A stretch of 64,000 nt of DNA, from positions 1,550,001 to 1,614,000 of the forward strand of contig NZ_CP012070.1 in assembly GCF_001189535.1 (NCBI RefSeq), given 5' to 3'. Below are positions 10,195 through 18,753 of this stretch, in pieces. The notes beneath the pieces were generated by a model. The model did not search any database. It worked only from the letters and a program-made list of their open reading frames with translations, and was not told the origin of the DNA. Source of the stretch: Arsenicicoccus sp. oral taxon 190 (lineage in GTDB: Bacteria; Actinomycetota; Actinomycetes; Actinomycetales; Dermatophilaceae). A program made the translations under genes and the position numbers. Positions within the stretch are counted from its first letter, which is position 1. Each line of letters begins with the position of its first letter.

Positions 10195-11079
10195 TCACCC
10201 GAGCCGTATACCGCCCGCCAGCTCCTCGGCCCACGCACGGCACCCCGCGGGCCCGGGGTGGAACCCGTCGGCGGCGAGGTGGTCGGCGCCCAGCGGCAGG
10301 TCCCGGATCGGCACGAACGTCGCGTGGTGGCGTCGGGCCGCGTCCGCGAGGGTCGCGTCGAGGGTGCGGGCCCGCCGGGCGAGGAGAGCGGCGAGCGGCC
10401 GGGGCAGCAGCGGCATGGCGGTGGGGTCGGGCAGGCCGCTGACGACGACCGCGGCGCCGGGGGCGGTCGCCGTGATGCGGTTGACCAGCGCCTCCACGTC
10501 CCGTGCGAACCGCCGGGGCCGGTGCCCCCGCACCAGGTCGTTGACCCCGGCGGCGACCACGACGACGTCGAGCGGCGAGCGGGCGAGGCGGTCGACGAGG
10601 TGGGTGGTGCAGTAGTCGACGGTGGCCCCCTCGGCCGCCGCGGTGCGCCACTCGACCTGGCGCTGCTCGCGGTCGGCGAAGACCAGGGCGAGCTGGGCGG
10701 CCAGGATCTCCTCGGGAGCGTCGCAGCCGATGCCGAGGGCGGTGGACTCTCCGAGCACGGCGAGCCGGATCGCCGTGCTGCCGTCGCGGAGCGCCTCCGG
10801 GGTGGCGACCCCGGACTCGGCCTCCGCCGGGGCCTCGAGCTTGGGTGCGCGGGCCGCGATGCGGCGGTGCACGGCTCGCCGCAGCCCGCCGCGTCGGGCG
10901 TCAGCGTCACCGGCAGGTGCGATGTCAGGGCCGCCGGCAGGTGCGACGTCAGCCACATCGGCTGGGGCCGAGCCGGGCTGGGGGGCGGTGCCGCCGGGGC
11001 CGGTGCTGCCGGGGCCGGGGCGGCGCACGGCCCTCTGCACGGCGTCGACGTCGATCTTGCGGGGCACGATGCGAGGCAT
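10195..11079 (-). CDS. SGNH/GDSL-type hydrolase
   Basis: The 294-residue product carries SGNH blocks: block I LGESTALG with the nucleophile Ser, block III AAGVNDLV with Gly-Val-Asn-Asp, and block V DGFHPG with the Asp-x-x-His pair. These proteins hydrolyse esters or remove acyl groups. Residues 1 to about 85 are a low-complexity Pro/Ala/Gly region without a clear signal peptide, so location is uncertain. The start at ATG 11079 has a GGATGGAG upstream; a start at 11103 is possible. Substrate cannot be inferred. Confidence 0.8.
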   Translation of the reverse strand: MPRIVPRKIDVDAVQRAVRRPGPGSTGPGGTAPQPGSAPADVADVAPAGGPDIAPAGDADARRGGLRRAVHRRIAARAPKLEAPAEAESGVATPEALRDGSTAIRLAVLGESTALGIGCDAPEEILAAQLALVFADREQRQVEWRTAAAEGATVDYCTTHLVDRLARSPLDVVVVAAGVNDLVRGHRPRRFARDVEALVNRITATAPGAAVVVSGLPDPTAMPLLPRPLAALLARRARTLDATLADAARRHHATFVPIRDLPLGADHLAADGFHPGPAGCRAWAEELAGGIRLG

Positions 11080-11128
11080 GGCTCCATCCTCGCCCCTGCG
11101 CACCGCGTTGCGCCCCCGGTCTCCCCCC

Positions 11129-11174
11129 GATCGTGGTCCCCTTGTGCGTCTGGGGGACCAAAAGCGTCCACGTT
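11129..11174. repeat. Palindromic element between the SGNH gene and mutY
   Basis: GATCGTGG (11129-11136) and CCACG (11168-11172) form imperfect outer arms, and GGTCCCC (11135-11141) pairs perfectly with GGGGACC (11153-11159). The layout resembles the element at 10131-10177. It sits in a tandem spacer on the transcript side downstream of mutY and upstream of the SGNH gene. Confidence 0.6.
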
Positions 11175-11199
11175 GGCGGAAGAGGGGGCGGGGAAGGGG

Positions 11200-12069
11200 T
11201 CAGGCGGGGAGGCGGTAGCGGCCGCGGCCCACGGGTTCGACCAGGCCGTCGGACACCAGGCCGTCCAGGCAGCGCATCCGCCGCACCTCGTCGTCCGGGC
11301 ACGCCACCGCCAGGTCGGCCAGCCGCACCGGCCCGTCGGAGGCCCGCAGCACCGCCATCATGGCGCCGCGGATCTGCCGGTCCGTGCCCGCCCAGCCCTG
11401 AGCCTTGCGCGCAGGGCCGTCGTAGGGCGGGGAGCCGGCGCGGCGCCATACGCACCGGTCGGCGACGGGGCACTGACCGCACCGGGGGGACCGCGCGGTG
11501 CACACGAGCGCGCCGAGCTCCATCACCGCGACGTTCCAGACCCGGGCGACGGCGGGGTCGGTCGGGACCAGCGACGCCGCCACGGCCGTCTCGGCGCGGC
11601 TCAGGGAGGGCGCCGGCAACGCGACCCCGGTGACCGCCCGCGCCTGCACCCGGCGCACGTTGGTGTCGACGACCACGGTCCGCTCGCCGTGCGCGAAGCA
11701 GGCCACCGCCGCCGCGGTGTACGTCCCCACCCCGGGCAGCGTCAGCAGCGTGGCCTCGGTGGTGGGGACGACGCCGCCGTGCTCCTCGGTGATCACGGTC
11801 GCGCACTGGTGCAGCCGCAGCGCCCGCCGCGGGTAGCCGAGCCGTCCCCACGCGCGCACCGCGTCGCCCGCCGGGGCCAGCGCGAGGTCTCGCGGCGTCG
11901 GCCACCGCTCCATCCACTGGACCCAGGCCGGCAGCACGCGCGCGACCGGGGTCTGCTGCAGCATGACCTCGGACACGAGCACGCCCCAGGCAGAGCAGGA
12001 CTCGTGGCGCCAGGGGAGGTCGCGGGCGTGGTCGGCATACCACTGCAGGATGGGCTCGTGGAGATCCAT
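11200..12069 (-). CDS. mutY: A/G-specific adenine glycosylase
   Basis: MutY removes adenine mispaired with 8-oxoguanine. The 289-residue protein has the helix-hairpin-helix LTLPGVGTYTAAAV followed by the catalytic Asp in VVDTNVRRV. The Fe-S cluster motif is C-x6-C-x2-C-x5-C (CTARSPRCGQCPVADRC). The substrate-recognition helix reads VSEVMLQQT. It lacks the C-terminal NUDIX-like domain of E. coli MutY, which is normal for short actinobacterial forms. It lies directly downstream of disA in a DNA-integrity cluster (radA, disA, mutY), all on the minus strand. Confidence 0.93.
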   Translation of the reverse strand: MDLHEPILQWYADHARDLPWRHESCSAWGVLVSEVMLQQTPVARVLPAWVQWMERWPTPRDLALAPAGDAVRAWGRLGYPRRALRLHQCATVITEEHGGVVPTTEATLLTLPGVGTYTAAAVACFAHGERTVVVDTNVRRVQARAVTGVALPAPSLSRAETAVAASLVPTDPAVARVWNVAVMELGALVCTARSPRCGQCPVADRCVWRRAGSPPYDGPARKAQGWAGTDRQIRGAMMAVLRASDGPVRLADLAVACPDDEVRRMRCLDGLVSDGLVEPVGRGRYRLPA

Positions 12070-12110
12070 GACGTATGCCGCGCCCGCCGGCTCGCGGCGT
12101 GCTGACTCGC

Positions 12111-13193
12111 TCAGACGTAGCGCTCGAGGATGCTGGACTCGGCCAGGCGCGACAGTCCCTCGCGCACGGCCCGGGCGCGGGACTCGCCGACGCCCTCGAC
12201 GTCCATGAGGTCCTCCAGGCTGGCCGCCAGGAGCCGCTGCAGCGAGCCGAAGTGGTCGACGAGCCGGTCGACGATGGTTGCCGGGAGCCGCGGGATCTTG
12301 GAGAGCAGTCGGAAACCGATCGGGCTGACGGCCTGGTCGAGCACGTCGGCGCTGCTCGGGAAGCCGAGCGCCCGGGCGAGCAGCTGCAGGTCGATGAGCT
12401 CAGGCGTGGACAGGCCCGCGAGCTCGGCGAGGCCGCTCTGGACGGGCGCCTCGTCGGGGGTCGTGGCCTCATGCAGGTAGTCGCGGATGACCAGCTCGCG
12501 GTCGTTGCCGAGCCCCTGCAGCAGCTCCTCGAGCTGCAGCTTGAGGAGCCGGCCGTCGGTGCCGAGCTCGACGACGTAGCCCTCGATCTCCTCGCTGATG
12601 CGGCGCACCATCTCCAGTCGCTGCAGGACGGCCATGACGTCGCGGACCGTGACGAGGTCCTCGATCTCCAGGGCCGACAGCGTGCCGGTGACCTCGTCGA
12701 GGCGCGCCTTGTAGCGGCCGAGGGTGGCGAGGGCCTGGTTGGCGTGGGACAGGATGGCGGAGGAGTTCTCGATGACGCGGCGCTGGCCGTTGACGTAGAG
12801 CGCGATGATCTGCATCGACTGGCTCACCGAGATCACGGGGTAGCCGGTCTGCTTGGCGACGCGCTCGGCGGTGCGGTGGCGGGTGCCGGACTCGCTGGTC
12901 TCGATGGAGGCGTCGGGCAGCAGCTGGGTCGCCGCGCGCACGATGCGCCCGATGTCCCTGGTCACCACGATGGCGCCGTCCATCTTGGCCAGCTCGCGCA
13001 GCCGCGTGGCGGAGAACTCGATGTCGATGGGGAAGCCGCCGGTGGAGATCTGGTCGACGAGCTTGTCGTTGCCGAGCACGATGAGCGCGCCGGTGCGGCC
13101 GCGCAGGATCCGCTCGAGGCCGTCGCGCAGCTCGGTGCCAGGGGCCACCGCGGCCAGGGCCGACAGCATCAGGTCGTCGTCCGACCGGTCCAC
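12111..13193 (-). CDS. disA: Diadenylate cyclase DisA, DNA integrity scanning protein
   Basis: DisA makes c-di-AMP from two ATP while scanning DNA. The 360-residue protein has the DAC domain with the catalytic MDGAIV and SGTRHRTAER motifs, a central helical linker, and a C-terminal helix-hairpin-helix DNA-binding domain (LEDLMDVEGVGESRARAVREG). The start is GTG 13193, with AAGGAGA immediately upstream. A TAGGAT at 13274-13279 (minus strand) is a plausible -10 box, about 80 bases upstream. radA ends 146 bases upstream on the same strand, which matches the usual radA-disA order. Confidence 0.96.
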   Translation of the reverse strand: MDRSDDDLMLSALAAVAPGTELRDGLERILRGRTGALIVLGNDKLVDQISTGGFPIDIEFSATRLRELAKMDGAIVVTRDIGRIVRAATQLLPDASIETSESGTRHRTAERVAKQTGYPVISVSQSMQIIALYVNGQRRVIENSSAILSHANQALATLGRYKARLDEVTGTLSALEIEDLVTVRDVMAVLQRLEMVRRISEEIEGYVVELGTDGRLLKLQLEELLQGLGNDRELVIRDYLHEATTPDEAPVQSGLAELAGLSTPELIDLQLLARALGFPSSADVLDQAVSPIGFRLLSKIPRLPATIVDRLVDHFGSLQRLLAASLEDLMDVEGVGESRARAVREGLSRLAESSILERYV

Positions 13194-13338
13194 GCGCTCT
13201 CCTTGTCCTCGACGGCGTCCCCCTGCCGTCGACGCTCCGGGCGACGCGTGGTTGCCCGCACGTCTCCCGAGTCATCCTAACGGCGCAGCGAGAGTGTCAC
13301 TGCGGACACACGCCGTGTGAACTCCGATCAGCCCAGCG

Positions 13339-14772
13339 TCACGGTGCGGCGTCGCCCGAGGGCACCGCCCGTATGGCGGGCCGGTGCTGCGTGTCCGGCG
13401 CCGCATCCAGGGCGACGCCCACCGCGCGGCGGGTGTTGGGGACCTCGAGGATCTGGATGCCCTCGGGCAGCTGCCCCTGGCTGCGGGTGCCGCTCGGGAC
13501 GATCGCCCGTCGGAACCCGAGCCGCGCCGCCTCCACCAGCCGCCGCTGCAGCCCGGTGCACTGACGCACCTCGCCGGCCAGCCCGACCTCCCCGAACGCC
13601 ACCGTCCCCGGCGGCACCGGCCGGTCCAGGATCGAAGACGCGATGGCGATGGCCACCGCGAGGTCGGCGGCCGGCTCCGTGAGCCGCACCCCACCCACCG
13701 TCGAGACGTAGGCGTCGTGCTCGTGGACCTTGAGCGAGTTGTGCTTGTGCAGCACGGCGAGGGTCATCGCGGTGCGGTTGTAGTCGACCCCGCTGGTGGT
13801 GCGGCGGGGGTTCTTGGCCTCGGTCTTGTCGAGCAGCGCCTGGACCTCGCTGACGAGGGGTCGGCGGCCCTCGAGGGTGACGGTCACGCAGGTGCCCGCC
13901 ACCTCGGTGTCGCGGCTGGACAGGAAGAGGCCACTGGGGTCGGCGAGCCCCACGATCCCCACGTCGGACAGGTCGAAGCAGCCGACCTCGTCGGTCGGGC
14001 CGTAGCGGTTCTTGACGGCGCGCACGAGCCGCAGCCGGCTGTGCCGCTCGCCCTCGAACTGCACGACGACGTCGACCAGGTGCTCCAGCACCCGCGGGCC
14101 GGCGATCGACCCGTCCTTGGTGACGTGGCCGACGAGCAGGGTCGCCATGTCGCGGCGCTTGGCGGCGGCGATGACGCTCGCGGCGACCTCGCGCACCTGG
14201 GAGACGTTGCCGGCGCTGCCCTCGACCTCGGCGGAGCTGATGGTCTGCACCGAGTCGACGATCAGCAGGTCGGGGTGCACCGCCTCGACCTGCGCGAGGA
14301 GCGTCCCCAGATCGGTCTCGGAGGCGAGGTAGAGCCGGTCCGCGACGGCGCCGATCCGCTCGGCGCGCACCCGCACCTGGGCGGCCGACTCCTCCCCGCT
14401 GACGTAGAGCACCGTGCCGCCCGCCTGCGCGACCTGGGCCGCCACGTCGAGCAACAGGGTGGACTTGCCGATGCCGGGATCGCCCGCGACGAGCACGACC
14501 GCGCCGGCCACCAGGCCACCACCCAGCACCCGGTCGAACTCCCCGACCCCGGTCGAGCGCGCCTCCGCCCGCCGCCCGTCGACCTCGGCGATGGGGACGG
14601 CGGGGCGGTCGACATACGTCGCCGGCTGGGTCCGGATCGGGACCGCGCCCACCTCGCTGACCGAGCCCCAGGCCTGGCACTCCCCGCAGCGGCCCACCCA
14701 CTTGGGCGTTGTCCAGCCGCACTCCGAGCAGCGGAAGGTCGCCTTGGAGGTCTTGGTAGCAGGTCTGGCCAT
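13339..14772 (-). CDS. radA: DNA repair protein RadA/Sms
   Basis: RadA is a hexameric branch-migration ATPase in recombination. The 477-residue protein has a four-Cys zinc finger (CSECGWTTPKWVGRCGEC, residues about 15-32), a RecA-like core with Walker A GDPGIGKST near residue 97, the RadA-specific KNRYG motif, and a C-terminal Lon-like domain (VSTVGGVRLTEPAADLAVA). The ATG at 14772 is chosen because a TAGGTT -10 box ends seven bases before it; an upstream ATG at 14796 would lie in the promoter. It is divergent from the NUDIX gene. Confidence 0.95.
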   Translation of the reverse strand: MARPATKTSKATFRCSECGWTTPKWVGRCGECQAWGSVSEVGAVPIRTQPATYVDRPAVPIAEVDGRRAEARSTGVGEFDRVLGGGLVAGAVVLVAGDPGIGKSTLLLDVAAQVAQAGGTVLYVSGEESAAQVRVRAERIGAVADRLYLASETDLGTLLAQVEAVHPDLLIVDSVQTISSAEVEGSAGNVSQVREVAASVIAAAKRRDMATLLVGHVTKDGSIAGPRVLEHLVDVVVQFEGERHSRLRLVRAVKNRYGPTDEVGCFDLSDVGIVGLADPSGLFLSSRDTEVAGTCVTVTLEGRRPLVSEVQALLDKTEAKNPRRTTSGVDYNRTAMTLAVLHKHNSLKVHEHDAYVSTVGGVRLTEPAADLAVAIAIASSILDRPVPPGTVAFGEVGLAGEVRQCTGLQRRLVEAARLGFRRAIVPSGTRSQGQLPEGIQILEVPNTRRAVGVALDAAPDTQHRPAIRAVPSGDAAP

Positions 14773-14779
14773 GAGCGAC

Positions 14780-14824
14780 AACCTAGACGGCGGCACCGAC
14801 AGGCCCCCTCACCTGCCCGATGAT
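14780..14824. promoter_or_regulatory. Divergent leaderless promoters of radA and the NUDIX gene
   Basis: On the minus strand TAGGTT (14785 to 14780) ends seven bases before the radA ATG. On the plus strand CCGACA (14796-14801), a 17-base spacer and GATGAT (14819-14824) end six bases before the NUDIX ATG at 14831. Neither start has a Shine-Dalgarno sequence. Confidence 0.45.
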
Positions 14825-14830
14825 GGGGCC

Positions 14831-15337
14831 ATGCACTTCACCGAGTACGACACCCGCGTGGCCGCCTACGCCGCGATCCTCGAGAGGGATCACATCCTTC
14901 TGACCTGGTACAACGGGCTCGGTGGCCGCACCGCCTGCTGGACCCTGCCTGGTGGTGGTGTCGAGCTGGACGAGCAGTGCGAGGAAGCCGTGGTCCGGGA
15001 GGTGCTGGAGGAGACCGGGCACACCATCCGACTCGGACGGGTGATCACGACGGCCAGCGTGGTGCGCCGCGAGCCAGGCCGCGAGCGCCCGTTCAAGGCG
15101 GTGCGGATCATCTACGCGGCGCAGATCACGGGCGGGCATCTGGGGACGACCGAGGTGGACGGATCCACGGACCGGGCCGAGTGGGTGGCGCTCACCGACG
15201 TCGACGGTATGACGCCCCGCGCCGACGTGATCGACCACACCCTGGCCGCGCTGGGGATCGAGCCCGGACCAGCCCGACCTGAGCGGCTCGAAGCTCACGC
15301 GCCCCCAGGGATCACCCGCGGCGCCACCACACGTTGA
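14831..15337 (+). CDS. NUDIX hydrolase
   Basis: The 168-residue protein has a complete Nudix box, GGGVELDEQCEEAVVREVLEETGH (Gly, then the REVLEETG core at about residues 57-64), preceded by an N-terminal strand TRVAAYAAILERDHILLTWYN. Nudix enzymes cleave nucleoside diphosphates linked to another group; the substrate cannot be read from sequence. An in-frame ATG at 14771 would extend it by 20 residues but lies upstream of the predicted promoter. Its 3' end overlaps the convergent methyltransferase gene by 26 bases. Confidence 0.85.
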   Translation: MHFTEYDTRVAAYAAILERDHILLTWYNGLGGRTACWTLPGGGVELDEQCEEAVVREVLEETGHTIRLGRVITTASVVRREPGRERPFKAVRIIYAAQITGGHLGTTEVDGSTDRAEWVALTDVDGMTPRADVIDHTLAALGIEPGPARPERLEAHAPPGITRGATTR

Positions 15338-16076
15338 CGGCGTAGTCGACCTCGGTCCCGTCGTGCCGGGCCAGGATCCAGTCGGACATGTGGGGCGTGA
15401 ACTCCAGCCGCACCACCCGCTCGAGGTCCGCGCGCGTGCGGTGCGACCACCGGATGTCCACCTGCTCGCGCGACCACCCCTGTCGCCGCCAGAACCTCTC
15501 GACCGCCGCCGGGTCGTAGGTGGGCCACGCGCGCCGGAACCACTCCCCGAAGGTCGACCGCGTCGCGTCGTTGTCGATCACGAAAGCCGTTGACCCGGGC
15601 CGCAGCACGCGCGCCACCTCGGCGAGCCCGGGCTCGCACCCCGCGCCGAAGAAGTACGCCCAGCGGGCGTGCAGCACGTCCACGGAGCCGTCGGCCAGGG
15701 GCAGCGCCTGCGCGCCGGCCTGCACGACGGTCGCGTTGTCGATCCCCTGCTGTGCCAGACGTTCTCGTGCCCGTATGGCGAGCGGCCGGTGTGGCTCCGC
15801 CCCCACGACGTGGTCCGCGCTCGCCGCGAATCCCGGTAGGTGGTAGCCGGATCCGCACCCGACGTCGAGGACCGTGAGGCCGTCCCAGCCGCGCTCGGGG
15901 TCGCGCCCGGCGAGCCGCAGCATGGTCGCCTCGAGCGCGCCGTCGGGGTCGACGCCGGCGTTCTCGAGCTCGTAGCCGTCGGGGTCGTCCCAGATGTTGG
16001 GGGACGGGATCGCCTCGGCCGCAAGCCGTTCCGCGCTCGGCTCGACCCACCCGTCACGGGATCGCTGCTCCACCAC
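15312..16076 (-). CDS. Class I SAM-dependent methyltransferase
   Basis: The 254-residue protein has motif I VLDVGCGSGYHLPGF (residues about 70-84), an acidic loop GAEPH, motif III-like LPLADGSVDVLHARWAYF, and motif IV-like VARVLRPGSTAFV. It resembles the UbiE/Methyltransf_11 group, small-molecule methylases of unknown substrate. Translation starts at GTG 16076 (a second GTG follows at 16073). It lies seven bases downstream of the next minus-strand gene, so the two are probably co-transcribed. Confidence 0.8.
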   Translation of the reverse strand: MVEQRSRDGWVEPSAERLAAEAIPSPNIWDDPDGYELENAGVDPDGALEATMLRLAGRDPERGWDGLTVLDVGCGSGYHLPGFAASADHVVGAEPHRPLAIRARERLAQQGIDNATVVQAGAQALPLADGSVDVLHARWAYFFGAGCEPGLAEVARVLRPGSTAFVIDNDATRSTFGEWFRRAWPTYDPAAVERFWRRQGWSREQVDIRWSHRTRADLERVVRLEFTPHMSDWILARHDGTEVDYAVNVWWRRG

Positions 16077-16082
16077 CGGATC

Positions 16083-16925
16083 TCACCGCCGCTTGCGGGT
16101 GACCGCGCCCTCGCCCTGCGCCTCCAGCGTGGCGGGGTGCACGAGCAGCGGCAGCAGCTTGCGGGCCCCCGACGCGCGGGCGGCCTTGACCGCGGCGAGC
16201 TGCGCCTCGCAGCGGATGACGAGCTCGTCGTAGGCCGCGTCGCCCATCAGCTCGCGCAGCTCGCCCTCGTTGGAGCGGTAGACCGGCTCCCGCCCGACGT
16301 GGGCCTGCGGGTTGCCGGAGCAGTACCAGTCCAGGTCGTGCCCCCCGGGCCCCCAGCCGCGGCGGTCGAACTCGCCGATCGAGATCTCGAGCTGGCTGGA
16401 CCCGTCGGGCATCTCGACGGTGCGGTAGGACCGCCGGATCGGCAGCTGCCAGCAGACGTCGGGCTTGACGGTGTGCGGCGCCTCGCCGTGCTCGACGGCC
16501 CACTGGTGCAACGAGCAGCCATGCCCACCAGGGAATCCCGGCCGGTTGAGGAAGACGCAGGCCCCGTCGACCACGCGCGTCTTGAGCTCCCCGTCCTCAC
16601 GCTCCAGCCATCCCTCCAGGGGCTCCTCACCCGCGCGAGCCTTCCCGGAGGACAGACCCGTCGAGCGGTGCTGCCAGCGCTCGGCCGGCATCCGCCGGGC
16701 GATCCGCCGCACCCGCTCGACGTCGTCCGCGTCCGTGAAGTGCGCGCCGAGCGTGCAGCACCCGTCGTCGGGGCGTTCGGCATACACACCGGCGCAGCCG
16801 GCGCCGTAGATGCAGGTCCACCGTGAGGTCAGCCAGGTGAGGTCGCACCGGTACCGCTGCTCGGGGTCGGCGGGGTCGGTGAACTCGATCCAGGTGCGCG
16901 GGATGTCCAGCGGGGTTTCGGGCAC
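16083..16925 (-). CDS. Conserved Cys-rich actinobacterial protein, Rv0495c-like
   Basis: The 280-residue protein has a conserved N-terminus (RCDLTWLTSRWTCIYGAGCAGVY, then DGCCTLGAHF) and further Cys/His residues (FPGGHGCSLHQWA, VCWQL, DWYCSGNP). It resembles the conserved hypothetical family that lies divergent to ppx in mycobacteria (Rv0495c, from memory). The spread of Cys and His suggests metal or Fe-S binding, which is inference. The GTG at 16925 is chosen because TATCGT on the minus strand (16937 to 16932) ends six bases before it. Confidence 0.75.
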   Translation of the reverse strand: MPETPLDIPRTWIEFTDPADPEQRYRCDLTWLTSRWTCIYGAGCAGVYAERPDDGCCTLGAHFTDADDVERVRRIARRMPAERWQHRSTGLSSGKARAGEEPLEGWLEREDGELKTRVVDGACVFLNRPGFPGGHGCSLHQWAVEHGEAPHTVKPDVCWQLPIRRSYRTVEMPDGSSQLEISIGEFDRRGWGPGGHDLDWYCSGNPQAHVGREPVYRSNEGELRELMGDAAYDELVIRCEAQLAAVKAARASGARKLLPLLVHPATLEAQGEGAVTRKRR

Positions 16926-16931
16926 CGGCAC

Positions 16932-16960
16932 ACGATACGGCGGTCCCGGTGGTCTACCGT
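16932..16960. promoter_or_regulatory. Divergent leaderless promoters for the Cys-rich gene and ppx
   Basis: TATCGT (minus strand, 16937 to 16932) is followed by six bases and then GTG 16925. TACCGT (plus strand, 16955-16960) is followed by seven bases and then ATG 16968. The two -10 boxes lie back to back within 29 bases. Confidence 0.5.
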
Positions 16961-16967
16961 CGTGCGC

Positions 16968-17900
16968 ATGCGCCTGGGAGTGATCGACATCGGGTCCAAC
17001 ACCGTCCACATGCTCGTCGTCGACGCCCACTGGGGGGCTCGGCCGTTGCCGGCCGTCAGCCACAAGATGGAGCTGCGGCTGTCGGAGCACACCGACGAGC
17101 AGGGGCACATCGACAAGCAGGGCGTCCGCTCCCTGGAGAAGTTCGCGGGGGAGTGCCTGCGGATCGTCGAGGACCAGGGCGTGGCGCGGGTGATGGGCTT
17201 CGTCACCAGCGCGATCCGGGAGGCGGGCAACGGCGACGGCGTGCTCGCGATGGTCCGGGAGAGCACCGGCGCCGACCTGCAGATCCTCTCGGGGGCGGAC
17301 GAGGCGCGGCTGACGTTCCTGGCGGTGCGGCGGTGGTTCGGGTGGTCCAGCGGGCGGCTGCTCGTGGTCGACATCGGCGGCGGCTCGCTGGAGATCGCCG
17401 CGGGTCTCGACGAGGACCCGGACGTCGCGGTGTCCTTCGAGCTCGGCGCCGGCCGGGTGACCCGCACCATGCTGCAGGGTGACCCGCCCTCCCCGGAGCT
17501 CGTCCGGGAGGTCCGCCGCCGGATCCGCACCACCATCGCCCGCGACATGCGCGAGCTGACCAAGGCCGGCGCGCCCGACCTGGCCGTGGGCACCTCCAAG
17601 ACCATGCGGACCCTGGCCCGGGTGCTCGGGGCGGCGCCCTCCAGCGAGGGTGCGCAGGTCAAGCGGCACCTCGAGCGGGAGGCGCTCGCGGACCTGGTCC
17701 CGCGGCTGGCCGGCATGACCGCCGGGCAGCGTGCGGCGCTCCCCGGGGTGTCGGCGAGCCGCGCCCACCAGCTGCTCGCCGGGGCGCTGGTGGCCGAGGC
17801 CGCCATGGACCTGCTGCAGCTGGAGCGCCTGGAGATCTGCCCGTGGGCGCTGCGGGAGGGCGTCATCCTCAACGAGCTCGACCTCATGCGGATGGAGTAG
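16968..17900 (+). CDS. ppx: Exopolyphosphatase / guanosine pentaphosphate phosphatase family
   Basis: The 310-residue protein belongs to the ASKHA-fold Ppx/GppA family, which hydrolyses polyphosphate or pppGpp. The N-terminal phosphate loop reads VIDIGSNTVHMLV (residues 4-16), the second loop VVDIGGGSLEIAAG (about 132-145), and FVTSAIREAGNG lies between them. It is the short form of about 310 residues, without the C-terminal HD domain of E. coli Ppx, as in M. tuberculosis Ppx1. The choice between polyphosphate and pppGpp cannot be made here. Confidence 0.88.
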   Translation: MRLGVIDIGSNTVHMLVVDAHWGARPLPAVSHKMELRLSEHTDEQGHIDKQGVRSLEKFAGECLRIVEDQGVARVMGFVTSAIREAGNGDGVLAMVRESTGADLQILSGADEARLTFLAVRRWFGWSSGRLLVVDIGGGSLEIAAGLDEDPDVAVSFELGAGRVTRTMLQGDPPSPELVREVRRRIRTTIARDMRELTKAGAPDLAVGTSKTMRTLARVLGAAPSSEGAQVKRHLEREALADLVPRLAGMTAGQRAALPGVSASRAHQLLAGALVAEAAMDLLQLERLEICPWALREGVILNELDLMRME

Positions 17901-17909
17901 CGGCGGGGT

Positions 17910-17915
17910 TAGGCT
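17910..17915 (+). promoter_or_regulatory. -10 box for the TIM-barrel gene
   Basis: TAGGCT is followed by seven bases and then the GTG start at 17923, in the 22-base gap after ppx. It implies a leaderless transcript independent of ppx. Confidence 0.45.
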
Positions 17916-17922
17916 CGCAGGC

Positions 17923-18753
17923 GTGACTGTTCCGAGGCCAGAGCCCCGCGTGGCGCTGTCCACCTCCTCCGTCTACCCGGAGCGGGTGAGCGACGCGTTC
18001 CGGATCGCGGAGGAGCTGGGCTACGACGGCGTCGAGGTCATGGTCTACACCGACCCGGTCTCCCAGGACGCCGCCGCCCTGCGGGACCTGTCGCAGCGCC
18101 ACCAGCTGCCGATCGTCTCGATCCACGCCCCGACGCTGCTGCTCACCCAGCGGGTCATGCACGCGGCCCCCTGGCCCAAGATCGACCTGTCCATCGAGCT
18201 GGCCCGCGAGGTCGGGTGCGACACCGTGGTGGTGCACCCGCCGTTCCGCTGGCAGCGGGTCTACGCGCGGGAGTTCGTCGACGGGGTGGCGCTGCGCGAG
18301 CACGAGACGGGCGTCACCATCGCCGTCGAGAACATGTACCCCTGGCGTGCCGGCGACCGTTACGTCCAGGCCTACCTGCCCCACTGGGACCCGGTCGAGC
18401 AGCCCTACGACCACGTCACGCTCGACCTGTCCCACGCGGCGACGGCCCGCGAGGACTCCCTGGAGATGGCGCAGGCCCTCGGCGGCAGGCTCCACCACGT
18501 CCACCTGACCGACGGCCTGGGGTCGGCGCTGGACGAGCACCTCGTGCCCGGGCGTGGCTCGCAGCCCGCCAAGGAGCTGCTGCAGCACCTGAGCGCCCAG
18601 GAGTTCGGCGGATCGGTGGTGGTGGAGGTCAGCACCCGCCGCGGGACCCCCCACCAGCGCCGCGAGGACCTCGCCGAGTCCCTCGCCTTCGCCCGTCGAT
18701 ACCTGGCCCCCGCCGCGCCCGCCTCGTCCGGCGCGTCCGCCGGCGCACCATGA
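17923..18753 (+). CDS. Sugar phosphate isomerase/epimerase-like TIM-barrel protein
   Basis: The 276-residue protein fits the xylose isomerase-like / AP endonuclease 2 family. It has VALSTSSVYPERV, AEELGYDGVEVMV, a metal-binding style IAVENMYPW, LDLSHAATA and HHVHLTDG, with Glu, Asp and His residues placed as in family members that bind divalent metal. The true reaction is unknown. The position after ppx and before a regulator and proC matches M. tuberculosis Rv0498 (from memory). Its stop overlaps the tetR start by four bases. Confidence 0.75.
   Translation: MTVPRPEPRVALSTSSVYPERVSDAFRIAEELGYDGVEVMVYTDPVSQDAAALRDLSQRHQLPIVSIHAPTLLLTQRVMHAAPWPKIDLSIELAREVGCDTVVVHPPFRWQRVYAREFVDGVALREHETGVTIAVENMYPWRAGDRYVQAYLPHWDPVEQPYDHVTLDLSHAATAREDSLEMAQALGGRLHHVHLTDGLGSALDEHLVPGRGSQPAKELLQHLSAQEFGGSVVVEVSTRRGTPHQRREDLAESLAFARRYLAPAAPASSGASAGAP

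Noticed and set aside
14771..14830. Upstream in-frame ATG for the NUDIX gene at 14771
   Set aside because: It lies inside the predicted divergent promoter and adds non-conserved residues; the ATG at 14831 fits the domain and the -10 box.
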